Shown here one piece after another: positions 46,540 through 57,730 of a stretch of 64,000 nucleotides of DNA; the stretch's first letter is position 1, and each line of letters starts with the position of its first letter. The stretch comes from Gigaspora margarita. Lineage: Eukaryota; Glomeromycota; Glomeromycetes; Diversisporales; Gigasporaceae. The translations under genes and the position numbers were made by a program. Under the pieces are notes generated by a model that saw only the letters and a program-made list of their open reading frames with translations, had not been told where the DNA came from and searched no databases. Location: positions 852,646-916,645 of the forward strand of contig WTPW01000009.1 of the NCBI GenBank assembly GCA_009809945.1, in the 5' to 3' direction.

Positions 46540-47160
46540 GGCCTAAACCTACCAGAGTGGCCAAGGTTCATCTAGATTTGGGTATATGTAAGAATATCAG
46601 ATGGAGGTATAGAAAATTTAATCTATTTGAACAACCAAGTATCAATTTTGCGTAGTGATATAGTGGAAATATGGTTACTATTATCTTGTAAATTATTTGG
46701 AAAATTTGGTACAAAGGATATATTAGAAGAAGAAAATAAAGGTTGAGAGTGTAACACTTGATTTTGAGATTTAGAAATGCAGTATAAAATCCAAATATTT
46801 GTATAAATTTGTAGGTTGATATGAAGTAGAAGTAAATAGTAAGAGAGCAGGCAGATTTAGAAGATGAAGTAAATTTTTATAGAGTAGAAATAATATCTAG
46901 AGGTATAAAACCAGATAGAGTAGAAAACAGAGAGGGTATGTTAGAAAGTTGATGAATTTGGAAGCTATCCAAATTTATAATTTGAGTATAAAGGTTCTCA
47001 GCAACTAGATTAGAGATTTCAAGTTTGTTAGGCTTAGTATATAGGCTAAAGAATCTTTTATAAGTTTTAGTAAGGGTTCAGAGGTTGGACAAATAGTCCA
47101 GTATAGGGGTTCACTTGCTTGTTGACAAAGTCAACAGATATTAGAATACCAGGAACATAG
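46540..47160 (-). pseudogene. LINE C-terminal fragment (degenerate)
   Basis: The minus strand starts with a zinc-finger-like stretch, NIC-stop-LCQQASEPLYWTICPTSE near 47070-47150, where C..C then W..CP resembles the C-terminal motif of fungal LINE ORF2 proteins. It continues with LLKLIKDSLAYILSLTN and, in shifted frames, FQIHQLSNIPSLFSTLSGFI. No reverse transcriptase remains, so this would be a 5'-truncated copy, as LINEs often leave. The similarity is recalled from family style, not aligned. Confidence 0.45.
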
Positions 47161-47179
47161 TATGAAGTACAAAGTGTAT

Positions 47180-47745
47180 GGTTTAGTTCATATTTCGTGT
47201 TCGTACACAAAATCTGGAATCTGATTGGACGCCCTATTTCTGTATCGTTTATACTAAATTGTACTATGACCTACGTAGCATGACGTAATTGGCTTTAATT
47301 GCCTATCATGTCAGATAATCTTCATCAAATATGATTGGCTGATTAAATATCGATGAATTGGTAGTCTAATTCTTCTAATATATTATAAAAAATCTTTGAT
47401 ATTCACAATTGTATCTATGTTATGCATAAACTCATATTTGCTCTTATTGTTAATGATATATATAATATGATGTCCTATAATTCTGAATCATTAAAAAAAT
47501 TAAACACGGTACTTTTGACAAATGTGGAATGGAGTATAGTTCAATTCGAGTTTTGTGTTCATACACAAATCTTGATTCTGATTGGATATTTTAATTAACC
47601 CTATGCGTTGATTACAGTCAAGGATAACCTGATTTGTGGCTTATATTAAATTGAAGCTTATATGAAAAAGGTATTATCATATGATTGTATTCAACAGAAA
47701 TTATAGATGCATGTGATAGATATAATAGATACGCATGCATGAGAT
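47180..47745. repeat. Direct repeats about 350 bp apart
   Basis: GTGTTCGTACACAAAATCTG with GAATCTGATTGGA at about 47200 recurs as GTGTTCATACACAAATCTTG with ATTCTGATTGGA at about 47545. The GTGTTCGTACAC core is nearly self-complementary. Function unknown. Confidence 0.5.
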
Positions 47746-47748
47746 TTT

Positions 47749-47998
47749 ACAAGGGGTCCCCAAAATTCTGAGTTGGATGCGTCAGATCTAGGTCGGCATT
47801 TAGTCCAAGTTGTTAGCAGGTTCTATAGCAAAATTATCAGCTGAGCATTTTTTACTTAAGAATGGATATGATTTCATTGGTAAAATTTTTTATGATGGGG
47901 CATAATTGATCAATTCTGATCCAGCCGACCATGATTCCGATGCACTCCGACATATTCCAACACAGAATTTTGGGGTCCCCTCAGTATGATTTTCCTGT
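47749..47998. mobile_element. MITE family A, copy 2
   Basis: Left end ACAAGGGGTCCCCAAAATTC; right half contains AGAATTTTGGGGTCCCC then CCTGT. The interior matches AATTGATCAATT...TGCCCC of copy 3 in opposite orientation. Confidence 0.7.
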
Positions 47999-48137
47999 AT
48001 GAGTTATGTGATAGAGATTATAAAGATACATGTGGGAGTAAATAATGAATCTTGTCATTTGTTCTCTTCAATGCCCAATTATAATCTTATTCCATCCATC
48101 CCACCTTCTCTCATCTTTCGCCTAGAGCCTTGCTTGT

Positions 48138-48600
48138 TGTCATGTATTACAAGTTGAATGTGCCTCATCATAGCGTAGGCTTGAATTGTTGTGTGTACCG
48201 TGTTGAATACGTGTGAGCTTGAACTCGCTACACTTATAAAAGTTGATGTTGTTATGTGTAAAGAGTTGAATGACCGCGCCATAGCGTGGACTCAAACTTG
48301 CTATTACAAGTTGAATGTGCCACTCCATAGTGTGGAATCGAGCCCTAAAAGTAATATTGTCATGTGTAACAAGTTGAATGCACTGTTGGCTCAAACTCGC
48401 TACTTTATTTTGATGTTGTTATAGTGTAATGAGTTGAATGTGCTGTGCCATAACGTGGGCTTGAACTCACTATATTTATAAAAGTTTATGTTGTCTTGTG
48501 CATTGAGTTAAATGTGCACAAGGCTCAAACTCGCTATTAAAAATTGATATTATATATAACAAGTTAAAAAAATAATGCGCCACTCCTTAGTGATACTCAA
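48138..48600. repeat. VNTR, units of about 55-85 bp
   Basis: About seven units built on ATGTGTAACAAGTTGAATGT, CCATAGCGTGGGCTTGAACT and CGCTA. Unit length and spacing vary. Less AT-rich than the surroundings. ORFs at 48079-48424 on both strands are translations of the repeat. Confidence 0.8.
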
Positions 48601-48931
48601 TTATACTTCATCATGTGAATATATTTACATGCACATAGAGCACAATATGCAATAGAAGAGAAAGTAGAACACTACTCCTATCATGTATCTTTGTAATGTC
48701 TAATAAAGTATTTAATATGAATCCAAGCGAGAATAATTTGTATGCATAATGATGATCTACATCCTTACCAAAAAATCTTGATTCTTATTGAAAGTAGTAA
48801 TCTTGTGATTTTCATGAATCCTGCTTGGGGTTAATGATTACTCATAATTGCTGAATATAGAATTTAATAAAAAAATCATAACGACAAGGTTGATTAGTGA
48901 TAGCAGAAATGATTCCGTAATTCCAACTCAT

Positions 48932-49171
48932 ACAGGAAGGTCTCCAAAATGCTGGGTCTGAATACATCAAAGTACTTCAGATCATAGTCAACTGGATCGG
49001 AATTGATCAATTTTGCCCCAAGATTATAAAAATTTTTACTAATAAATCATATCCATACATTAATTAAAAAATGCCCAGCTGATGATTTTGCTATAGAATC
49101 TACTAACAACTAGGGCTAAACGCTGAACTATATCCGGCGCATCTGACCCAGAATTTTGGAGACCCTCCTGT
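48932..49171. mobile_element. MITE family A, copy 3 (about 240 bp)
   Basis: Left end ACAGGAAGGTCTCCAAAATG; right end, in reverse complement, ACAGGAGGGTCTCCAAAATT. The 15-bp direct repeat ATTCCGTAATTCCAA lies at 48912-48926 and 49174-49188, just outside. The left extension CTCAT before ACAGG also occurs in copies 1 and 2, so the true edge may lie a few bases outward. Confidence 0.75.
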
Positions 49172-49322
49172 AAAATTCCGTAATTCCAAGCAATTTGGAA
49201 CTCCATAGAACATAGACAATTTTAATAGTTATATGATTGATATTATGGTTGTCCGGTATGCTTATGCAATTTTTATTGGTTAATAAGATAGTTGCACAGC
49301 ATGTGAGGACCAGTACGATCAT

Positions 49323-49508
49323 GTGTACCTGGTGGAGAAAATCATCAATCATTTTCTTACTAGTGAGTTAGTAATGTCCAAAAAATTTTGCACATTGTGT
49401 AACCCAAGCCACTACAACCTAAATAATTTTGCCCGATATCATCAAATTTTAACAAACCTTACTAACAAACCTGCTAACCATGTACTAAGTAAATTACTTG
49501 GATTGTAA
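49323..49508 (+). CDS. Hypothetical short ORF with C2H2-like spacing
   Basis: A 61-codon frame with an ATG start. MSKKFCTLCNPSHYN and a following ARYHQIL resemble a C2H2 finger (Cys-x2-Cys, then a His about 13 residues on), but the second zinc His is uncertain. It could be a remnant of a host or transposon zinc-finger protein. No other support. Confidence 0.2.
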   Translation: MYLVEKIINHFLTSELVMSKKFCTLCNPSHYNLNNFARYHQILTNLTNKPANHVLSKLLGL

Positions 49509-49584
49509 TTTTACTATAATATTACTTATCAGTACAAAGCTAGTATTAATGCTCCACATGTTCGATTCAAGGTCTGAACCTGAA

Positions 49585-49665
49585 ACGCCAGAGTGGCTCA
49601 GTTACATGATGTTAACTTACTATTTTCTTACTGGAGATAATGTGTTTGATTTGCCTGTCCAATAC
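49585..49665 (+). repeat. tRNA-like remnant
   Basis: AGAGTGGCTCAGTTA (A-box-like) and TGTTTGATTTGCCTG (degenerate B-box-like) at the spacing of a tRNA gene. No acceptor stem pairing seen. Probably a SINE head. Confidence 0.35.
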
Positions 49666-50089
49666 AAAATATAATTGTAAAGTTCTTTAATCATTAAAGT
49701 GAGCAGAATTTAAATATTACTTTAATCATACATGTATTTCACAAAACATAATTATCAGACCACGCAAAATTAATTTTTGTTTTACATTACATTTTTTTTA
49801 ATTTACTGCAAATAGAAAAACTGTTTACATTTAAGGTTATACAAGGTTATCTTTTCATTTTTCACAAGAAATCATAAAATTGGGCCAACAGTTATATTTT
49901 TTCTGTTAATCCTATTAAACAATTACAGGAAATTAAAGTCTCCATCAGGTGACACTAGATAAAAATAATGAGAAAAAATAGATATCAAAAAATCGAACCA
50001 AAAATTTGAAATTATGTCCCTGTGCATTATATAGTAAAAGCTTTAGAATATGCTAAAAGTCGTATAATACAAAATCATTTTTTACGTTC

Positions 50090-50600
50090 CTGGTTTTGGC
50101 ATGACTGCATCATGCAGCTACCTTATAGGATAGATTTCTTCAATGAAAAATATGTGGAGCAGGGAAATCGTCTAAAAGTATTTTGATTCTAAAAGATTTG
50201 AGAGTTGAAGAGTGAAAACTATGTGAAAAGTTTGAAATTTTTTTGTTGTTATTAATATATAGCCAGGTAGCATTCTAGTTAATATATTGTGAAATTGGTA
50301 GCCATTGTTGAAAATGATTTTGAGAAGACCAAAGGCCAAGTATATGTGCATGGCATAAAGTTCTAACACAGCGACGGATAGGAAGTTCAATAGGAAAATT
50401 ATCAACAGAAAGAGTAAAGTTGTAATTGTAAATATTTTGTGGATCAAAAAGAAGATAGGAAGCAGTTTGATGACTGCAGGCTAGTTGATCAGCTTTGTTA
50501 TTATATTCATCTTCTTGGTGTGCAATAACTTTATGAAAAGTAATAATAAGATTATATGATTTAATAAAGTTTAATAATGTATTCCAAATAGGCCAATAAG
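50090..50600 (-). pseudogene. LINE C-terminal region (degenerate)
   Basis: Minus-strand text following RNase H, with IRRCVRTLCHAHILAFGLLK at about 50310-50370 and then a hydrophobic stretch. No zinc motif is clear. The 3' end is not defined; there is no obvious poly-A tail. Confidence 0.5.
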
Positions 50601-50990
50601 GTATATTAAAAGGTTTAGAGAGGGGTGTAGTATGAATTAGGCTATTGTATTTGGATATTACAGATGGGAATCTGTAAAAATTTGAATAGAGCAGTTTCTG
50701 GAAGCAGTACTAATAGCTGATAAAACAGCTACTAGTTCAGATTTATAAGAACATGGCCAAAATTTAATTTGTAATTGGAAAGTATATAAAATATTTTGAT
50801 TATGTAATTGAATCCAGCCAATGCCCATAGAGTACTGAGAGCTGCCAAGATCAATGACAGAACCATTAGTATAAAATGTTAATTCTGTTAGATGACTGTT
50901 ATAATAACAAATAGATTGCAAAGCATCATGAGCAGGACTAGGTTGAAAAAAGAAAGGTATTTGTGCATTAGATATAAGAAGATTTGGTAA
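50555..50990 (-). pseudogene. LINE RNase H domain (degenerate)
   Basis: This removes RNA from the RNA-DNA hybrid. From 50921 on the minus strand: LTELTFYTNGSVIDLGSSQ, KSELVAVLSAISTA, IQIFTDSH and, after a stop, VIAHQEDEYNNKADQLA. These correspond to the four acidic positions plus the His: D, E, D and H...N..AD. The first Asp is Asn (FYTN near 50867-50878), a GAT-to-AAT change that would inactivate it. Confidence 0.85.
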
Positions 50991-52150
50991 TGTTGGAATA
51001 CTAATTAGATTTCTTGCTGCAGTTGAGAAAATGAGATCAAGGTAATTTGCATTTAGTTTACTGATTTGTCAGGATTAAGTCTTCCAAAAAATTTGGTAGC
51101 ATGGCTTGTTGGAATAAGAATAGTACATTTGTTTGCAATAATATTGGAATTGAGAATGCAGTTAGCACATGACGATGTAGTAATAGATGGTGTTGGGTAT
51201 AGGCATGTAAATTGTGGCTGGATATTACATTGCTAGTGTGTAATAAGAGTATAATTTGAAGTATTTGATTGGTGATGTGCTTTGCCAATAACTATTTGAT
51301 TATCAAACAAGGTAATAAGCCAAGGTTTCATATGTTTAGAAAAGTGTCTAGTAGTATAACTATAGTAATTAGTTTGGGGTAAATTGAGGTGTAAATAAAT
51401 AGTACGTTCATAGGTATAACTAGTTGTTTGGTCTTTCAAGAAGGTAAACCACAAAGGAATTTTGCCTTTTGGAATTTTATTAAGTCTAGGTGAGATATGT
51501 TTCCAATCAAGCAAACAAGAATTGTCAAAAGAGGTAAGTTGGTCAAGAAATAAAAGATGATGATGTCTAATTTGTTTTTTTGAAAGTAGAAAATTTGGGA
51601 TGTGAGGATAGTATAGATTCAAGAAAGATAGCTCCATCTTTGATAGTAAATGGAATATTAAAATTAGGGTTGGTATTAATAGTCCATTCCAGATGTTTAA
51701 AAAGTTTGATAATTTTGAAATTAGTATCTATAGTAGGATTAGGATGCAAAAAGATGCTAGTAGATGACCAAAGATTGTTCTGAATTTGCTGAATTCGAAT
51801 GTGAGTTGTAGTACCAAGTAGGTTGTTATTATTTAAGTGTTTGATAAAGTTTGAGATATGATATTGGAGCTGAATATCCCAAATATTTTTAATATTATAA
51901 AGATGGGGATGAAGAAGAGTACTAGTAGGAATTGTTCAGCTAAGTTTGGCTTTGTATTTAACAAGACCAATATAATGTGAAAGGATTTTGTTACAAGCTG
52001 ATCTATTAATAACAATATTTTGTATATGGTATTCTATAGTAGAAATATTAATAGTGTTGATAATGTATCATGCTTGTGTATTAGTAATTTTTTTAGTTCT
52101 GGCAATATTGATAAGTTGAGAGGATTCTGTTATTAATATGCATGTTTGTT
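50991..52150 (-). pseudogene. LINE connecting region between RT and RNase H (degenerate)
   Basis: Several minus-strand frames join with frameshifts: NLWSSTSIFLHPNPTIDTNF near 51700-51780, KIPKGKIPLWFTFLKDQTTS near 51415-51480 and SHATKFFGRLNPDKS near 51065-51110. The only clear feature is the continuous reading across frames from the RT to RNase H. Confidence 0.6.
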
Positions 52151-53445
52151 TTGATTGCTTATTATTGAGTGTAAACTAGCATCCAAGAAATTTGAAAGGT
52201 TTACTTGATGGCCATAGTGGAAGAGCATGATTATTAAAGATAATAGGAGTATAGTTATTTACTTTCAAATTAGTTGATAAAATAGATTTAGAAGGATTAA
52301 CTTGAATATTAGCCATAGCATAGAAAGACTCTGCAATAGTAATCATTCTAGTAAGTTCAAGTTGTGAAGAGGCAATCCACAGAGTATTATCTATATAAGC
52401 CAAGACAGAACATTTTGTTTGGATTTTGTCAAATGTTTGATTTTTGAGATTAGTTATCCAGGATGTACCAATTGAATANCCAGGTGTATTGGTATGAATA
52501 TGAGTNATTAAAGGATCATAATAGATTCTCCAAAGAAGAGGGGAGTAATAGTCTCACCTTGATCTATACCATTCTGAACCTGATAAGGTGCAGTAAGACC
52601 AAGATTAGTAATAACTTGATTTTGTCTATTAGTAAGTAGATCCAGAAGAATATTAATTATACTAGATGGTAGGTTAAGATGAGAAAGTGAATGTTTAAAG
52701 AGTGTAAAATTAACAGAATCATAGGCCTTGCTCATGTCCTGAGAAAATAACCAAATTTCTTTATGATTATAATTTGTATCTTCTATTAAATTATTTAGAA
52801 TATGAATAGAAAAAGAAGTGCTATTGTTTGGGAGTGCAACATAGTTATAAGGTGATAGTATAGTATGTTTTGAGAAAACTTGATTTAGTCTATTAGTAAG
52901 AATATTTGTTTAAATTTTTCTGATGTGTTCAATAAGGCTAATAGGTCTTGTAATATTTAAATTACTCTCAAAAGTATTATTTTTAGGAATAGGAAAAATC
53001 CTTCCATGTTTCCATAATTTAGGAATACGATTTTCAGATAAGCATCGATTAAATAGAGCAGTAAGTATAGTGATGCCATGTAAACCAAGATGTTTAATCA
53101 TTTCATAGCTAATTCCTGTAGGACCACAGGCTTTGCTATTTGGAAGTTTAGAAATTGTTTGGAAAACTTTTTCTACTATAATAGTATCAGTAAAAGAAGT
53201 ATACTAGGCAGGATTAATATGAGAAAGTGGCTGATAGTATTGATACCAAAAGTTGTCAAAGAGGGGTTGGTTAATAGGTCTGTAAGCAGTCCAATTATGG
53301 TAATGTAATTGAACATGCTATTTGATTGAGCTAGGATCTGTAACAAGTTGGTTATCAAGTTTGATATTTGTGAAATGAATAGGAGGTTGGTATCGATCAA
53401 GAATGCTATTAATAGCTTGTGTAGGTTTGGATATAAGTGTTTCAC
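52150..53445 (-). pseudogene. LINE reverse transcriptase (degenerate)
   Basis: Target-primed reverse transcriptase. On the minus strand: IPKLWKHGRIFPIPK near 53010-53050, RPISLIEHIRKI near 52925, FSQDMSKAYDSVN near 52705-52740 (motif A, with Asp), NGIDQGETITPL near 52535-52575, and AYIDNTLWIASS near 52370-52400, where YxDD has become YIDN. The second catalytic Asp is lost by GAT to AAT. A one-base frameshift near 52530 and stops near 52915 interrupt it. Confidence 0.88.
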
Positions 53446-53779
53446 ATCGTTTTTCAGAGGCTTGATTAATTTGTTGTTGCAGAAGAAGGGAGTATTCTAA
53501 CTGTTAAGCATAGTAAACTTGTTTCCAGGCTTTATAGGCATATTGAAGCCATGGTTGAATACTAGAGGGATCAAGTGATAAAAGAGAATCCAGGATGCAT
53601 TTGGTATAAAAATTAATAGAGAGAATATGTGAGTTAATATGTAGAAGGTAAAGATTTGAGTTGTTTTTTATAGTTTTAATGAGATGGCCAAGTTTTTTAA
53701 GTCCAGTATAAAGAGCAGTACAATGTGGTGTATATCTGTGGTTGTAACTGCATTTGTGAGATATTTTGTTAGGTATTAA

Positions 53780-54238
53780 TTGAATTGCTACTTGTAGAAT
53801 AGAGTGTTGAATTTTGTGCCAAGTAGTATCAATATTTTCATGAGTATTTGTTGAGGAAGGTATATTATGTTGTAAAAATAACTGAGTAATAAGCTCTGAT
53901 AACTCTGTCTACTAGTCTGATGACATGGATTTGTAGTTAAAAATTCTTCAACTAATGCCTGTATGCATATGAGAAGGTTTGCTATAAGCATTAGTAAATG
54001 TCCAGAAAGAAGTAAGAATAGAATAATCACTAAGAGTACTAGTCTGGCTATTAACAAGGTTATATGAAAAGGATAAATTGTATATTAAATAAGTCTGTCC
54101 AAATATAGTCTATTTTGCTATGAGTTAAATTGTTTGACCAGATATAATGTGTATTGTTAAAGTGGGTACCTATATCAAACATGTTTATATGATGTAGAAA
54201 GTTGATAAGTTTGTATTTGGATGAAGAAGTGCTTATAG
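53780..54238 (-). pseudogene. LINE endonuclease, C-terminal part (degenerate)
   Basis: Immediately left of Gypsy-1 the minus strand reads INFLHHINMFDIGTHFNN, then YIWSNNLTHSKIDYIW, the S.IDYI motif near the end of exonuclease-endonuclease-phosphatase domains. Its N-terminal partner is at 63549-64000. The ORF at 53788-54057 is another frame. Confidence 0.75.
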
Positions 54239-54882
54239 TGTTACAGTAGGGAGGCCTTCTTCTACTCCTTACTATAACAATAACACAGCTACAGGGATCC
54301 TTTAGTGGTTTATAGCGGTGTCCAAGAGGCAGGTATAATTCCTTAGTCTGTAAGAAATTATACTCTTCTCTGTAGGTGGTTCGTGGCAGTATTTAGGGTT
54401 AACAATAGTTTCTTTATTAATAATAATAAGCAAGAGGGCTATTCCCAGGCTTCTATTTCTAAGAAATCCCTTTTACAAGGTATTTAATAAATATAAAGAT
54501 AAGTGGGTGTCTGAGTCTAATTTGACTAAAGGAAATTCTATGTCTTTAAATACATTTTAGAATAAGTGTTACAAGCGTTGATTTGCAATAATAAACGTTA
54601 CAATCATCATGAGCGACATAAGCATTATAAGCAATATAATCGTTATAAGCAGTATAAGTGGTATAATTGTTATAAGCAGTATAAGCGTTATAAGCGGTAT
54701 AAGCGTTATAAGCAGTATAAGCGTTATAAGCGGTATAAACATTATAAGCGATATGAACTATTCTAAATGTCTAACTTCTCAATAATAATAACAATATGTG
54801 AAATACTAAAGATAATAATAATAAAATAAAATAATAATAAATAATAAATATTCTAATAACATTAACTACTCGTTCTATAACA
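54239..54882 (-). repeat. Gypsy-1 3' LTR (644 bp)
   Basis: Plus-strand TGTTACAGTAGGG...TTCTATAACA. Contains a minisatellite at about 54596-54760. Confidence 0.93.
54596..54760. repeat. LTR minisatellite, 9-bp unit
   Basis: About seventeen units of ATAAGCGGT or ATAAGCGTT/ATAAGCAGT. The reading frame here gives a KRYKQYKRYK-like peptide, which is only the repeat. The partner at 63250-63412 has a different unit order. Confidence 0.9.
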
Positions 54883-54902
54883 TTTCTGTCCCTTAAAAAA
54901 AT
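54883..54902 (-). other. Gypsy-1 polypurine tract
   Basis: Minus-strand AAGGGACAGAAA next to the LTR start. Confidence 0.75.
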
Positions 54903-55590
54903 TTACTCCGTAAATTCCTTCTCTAGTTCTTCTATTAAGAGGATATAGTCTTTATCCTTTAACTTGATTATTTGAGTTATAGAAAGGTGTTTGGTTTGAT
55001 GCATTAAGTCTTTAGGACAAACCGTAAATTTTTCTGATTCTTTGAGCTCCTTTCCAAATGTCTTGGGTTTTTTTTTCACCTTTAATTTTTCAAATCTGTT
55101 CTCTAATTTGGGTTCGATGTTCTGTCTGTTTCTCAATGATTGTTCCTAAGTAATAATGGGCTTCAATAGCTTGTATCTGTCCTCGATGGGATTGTTTAAA
55201 TTTGGGTAATTCTTGGAGAATTTTTTCAACTTGTGCGGTCCAAGTTTCTCGAAGAAAAGGATTTGTTCTAGCAGTCTTTTGCGGGTTAAGAGTCTGAGTC
55301 AAGTCTTCAAATAATTTAGCAATAGCCTTAGGTTTTTCATTTGAGGATAGGGTTAATAAAGCTTCTATGTCTTCATCGAAAGGTTTTAGTAATTCATTAA
55401 GTTCATTAGAAGGGTCTGGTTCTTCGGTTGGAGTAACATCGATTACTTGTTCTGGGTTTTGTGCATCTCATAAGATTACATTCTGGCTAGAAATTCCTAA
55501 ATGGTATTGGGCAGCGGGGTCTTGTCTCCAAAATAGAAAGAAAATTTTGAAGGGCCAGTATGGTGTTGGGTTGTAAAGTAGTAGATTCCA
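54903..55590 (-). pseudogene. Gypsy-1 extra ORF downstream of integrase
   Basis: Beyond the integrase the minus strand carries a coding-like region of about 220 codons, with one stop and about three frame changes. N-terminus STTLQPNTILALQNF, then acidic IDVTPTEEPDPSNELNELL, LLTLSSNEKPKAIAKLFEDL, KFKQSHRGQIQAIEAHYYLG and KLKDKDYILLIEELEKEF to the end, 20 bp from the LTR. It is hydrophilic and mostly helical by composition, without membrane segments, so it is not envelope-like. The same position in Gypsy-2 has a similar ORF. Function unknown; antisense or accessory roles are possible. Confidence 0.55.
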
Positions 55591-55739
55591 TTTTAGGGGT
55601 TTTGGTAATATATCTGGAAAAATTAATTGAGTATAAGGTTATATATATATGTAATAAAGTAGCACAATGATTTCCATAGGGCAGTGTACAAAGTTTTACA
55701 CAATTGTCACTCCCTTTCACAATAAATTTCTTCCAGAAA

Positions 55740-57031
55740 TTTATAATTTTCGATTACAATTATTGGTTCCCATGTCTGTTTCTCGTAGTACTTAGCAAGT
55801 TATCGCTATTATAGTACTTTTGTAAAGTCTTTCCTTTCATATCACTGAGTTTATATGCACCATTGTTCAATTTTGCTTGGATTATAAAAGGTCCAATTCT
55901 CTTATCCTCGAATTTAGCAGATCGCAACATTTCTAATTCTTTTCATTGTATCCATACTTTTTCTCCAATCTCAAAAGTTTCTTCTTTTATTTCTTATCAA
56001 AATATTTTTTCTGTTTCTCTTGTGATTTCCTAGTATTTTCTCTAGCTTCTTCTTGTAACATTGGTAATTTTTCTATTAATTCATAAGCACGTTGTAGTAT
56101 ACTGTCTTGTATATCTATTTCTGTATCTATATTGTCTACAGGATGTACTGGAATAAGAGCTTCTATGGGTAAAGTGGCTTGTCTTCTATAGACTAACTGA
56201 AATGGGGTATATCCAGTAGTAGCATGTCTTTTTGTTCGGTAGGCTAAGAGAACAGCAGGTATATGTAAATCCTAGTTATCATCTTCTTTTACTTTTGCGA
56301 GAGATTTACATAATGTTCGGTTAAATCTTTCAACTATTCTATTTGTCTGAGGATGGTATGGTGATGAGAATTTATGTTTGATAAGAAACTTTTCACACAG
56401 TATCCGTATGGTTTCACTAATAAAGTTTCTTCCTTGGTCAGAGAGTATAATCTTTGGAGTTCCATATCTACAGATAATTTCTTCGAAAATAAATTGAGCA
56501 AGGTAATAGCACCAGCATCAGGTACAGCACGGGCTTCTGGCCATTTTTTAAGTAGTCTGTAGCAACAATNATATAACGGTTGTTCTTGGCAGTTAATGGG
56601 AGAGGTCCTACAAGGTCAATTCCAACTCTTTCAAAAGCACATCCTATTTGAATTGGGTGAAGGAGTTCTTTTCTTCTTCCCTTTTGTCTTTTCTGGCATG
56701 TCTCACAAGTCTTTACATATTCTTGAATATCTCAGTACATTTGATCCCAATAATATCGTTCAGCTATTTTATAGTACATAGCATCAGTTTCCAAATGTCT
56801 AGCAGTAGGATGATTGTGCATCATATAAAGGATTGGTTCTACTTCTGTCCATTTAATAACTCTAACAGGGTGTTCAGTATCTTTTCTATTTCTTTTATAT
56901 AGGAGGTTATGTCTAATTTCAAAATATCTAGCTTGATTAATTAATTGTTTCTTTTGATGGTCTGTAAATTTCTCTGGTAATTTGTCTGATTCTAAGTAAT
57001 TATAAAGTTGAATATAGCGGTCTAAATTCAT
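55740..57031 (-). pseudogene. Gypsy-1 integrase (degenerate)
   Basis: On the minus strand, from 57031: MNLDRYIQLYNYLESDKLPE, the H2C2 finger (MHNHPTARHLETDA...CETCQ) at about 56690-56830, the core with GIDLVGPLP and ATDYLKKWPEARAV at about 56510-56640, then in shifted frames YHPQTNRIVERFNRTLC near 56310-56360, and the C-terminal GPF module KRIGPFIIQAKLNNGAYKL near 55850-55910. Insertion with 4-bp staggers at both Gypsy copies is the expected product of such an enzyme. Frameshifts and stops from about 56460 onward destroy the core. Confidence 0.88.
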
Positions 57032-57039
57032 GATCTAGG

Positions 57040-57730
57040 TAGTTTATTTGTCTGTGTCGGTAAGCGTAATAAAGCATCAACATTAGAGTGAATTCTCCTT
57101 GGTTTGTGAAGGATTTCAAAGTTATAAGGTTGGAGTTTCAGAATCTATCTTCCACATTCTTCCTTTGGGTTCAGCAGAGTGTAGCCATTTCAAGGCAGAG
57201 TGATCTGTAACTAATATAAAGTGAGTAGCACCCAAGTATTTGTGAAAGTGTTCAATAGCCCAAACTATAGCAGCACATTCTAATTCTGTTGCGCCATAGT
57301 TTACATCTTCTTTTCGAAGGCTTTTGCTTGCATACGCGATTGGATGTTCTTTCTGATTGTGGTCTAGTTGGCTGAGGGTAGCACTAAATCCATAGTAAGA
57401 AGCATCAGTAGCCAAAATAAATGTCTTTCTAAAATCTGGGTAGGCTAATATAGGGGCAGCAGTAAGTCGATTTTTCAATTCTATAAAGGCTTCTTGTTGA
57501 ACATGGGTCCATCGATAGGGTTTATCTTTTTGTAATAATCGATTTAATGGTCTAGCAATAGCAGAGAAGTTTTGGATAAATTGTCTATAATATCCAGCTA
57601 ATCCTAAGAATGAACGAAGTTCAGTTATATTTTGTGGTGATCGTATCTTTTGAACAGCTTCTATTTTTGCAGGGTCTGGGGCTATTCCATTAGGTGCGAT
57701 GATATGTCCTAAGAAAGGTAAACGTTGCAT
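57040..57730 (-). pseudogene. Gypsy-1 RT thumb and RNase H
   Basis: The longest intact frame in the window, 202 codons from 57730. It opens in the thumb with RLPFLGHIIAPNGIAPDP, passes NITELRSFLGLAGYYRQF, then RNase H with FILATDASYYGFSATLSQ, SKSLRKEDVNYGATELECAA and ILVTDHSALKWLHS. Asp (TDAS), Glu (ELEC) and Asp (TDHS) are present. It ends where a frameshift near 57140 separates it from the tether to integrase (RRIHSNVDALLRLP). Confidence 0.92.

Larger units (their letters stand above)
50090..54238 (-). mobile_element. LINE, main part, split by Gypsy-1
   Basis: Non-LTR retrotransposon on the minus strand. Its start lies beyond the right edge of the window; the first part is at 63549-64000 and the rest here. 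Order: end of the endonuclease, reverse transcriptase, connecting region, RNase H, C-terminal region. All frames are broken. An RNase H domain after the RT is found in several LINE clades, including fungal ones; I do not assign a clade. Confidence 0.85.

Noticed and set aside
54566..54766. Lys/Tyr/Arg repeat protein
   Set aside because: Produced entirely by the 9-bp LTR minisatellite.
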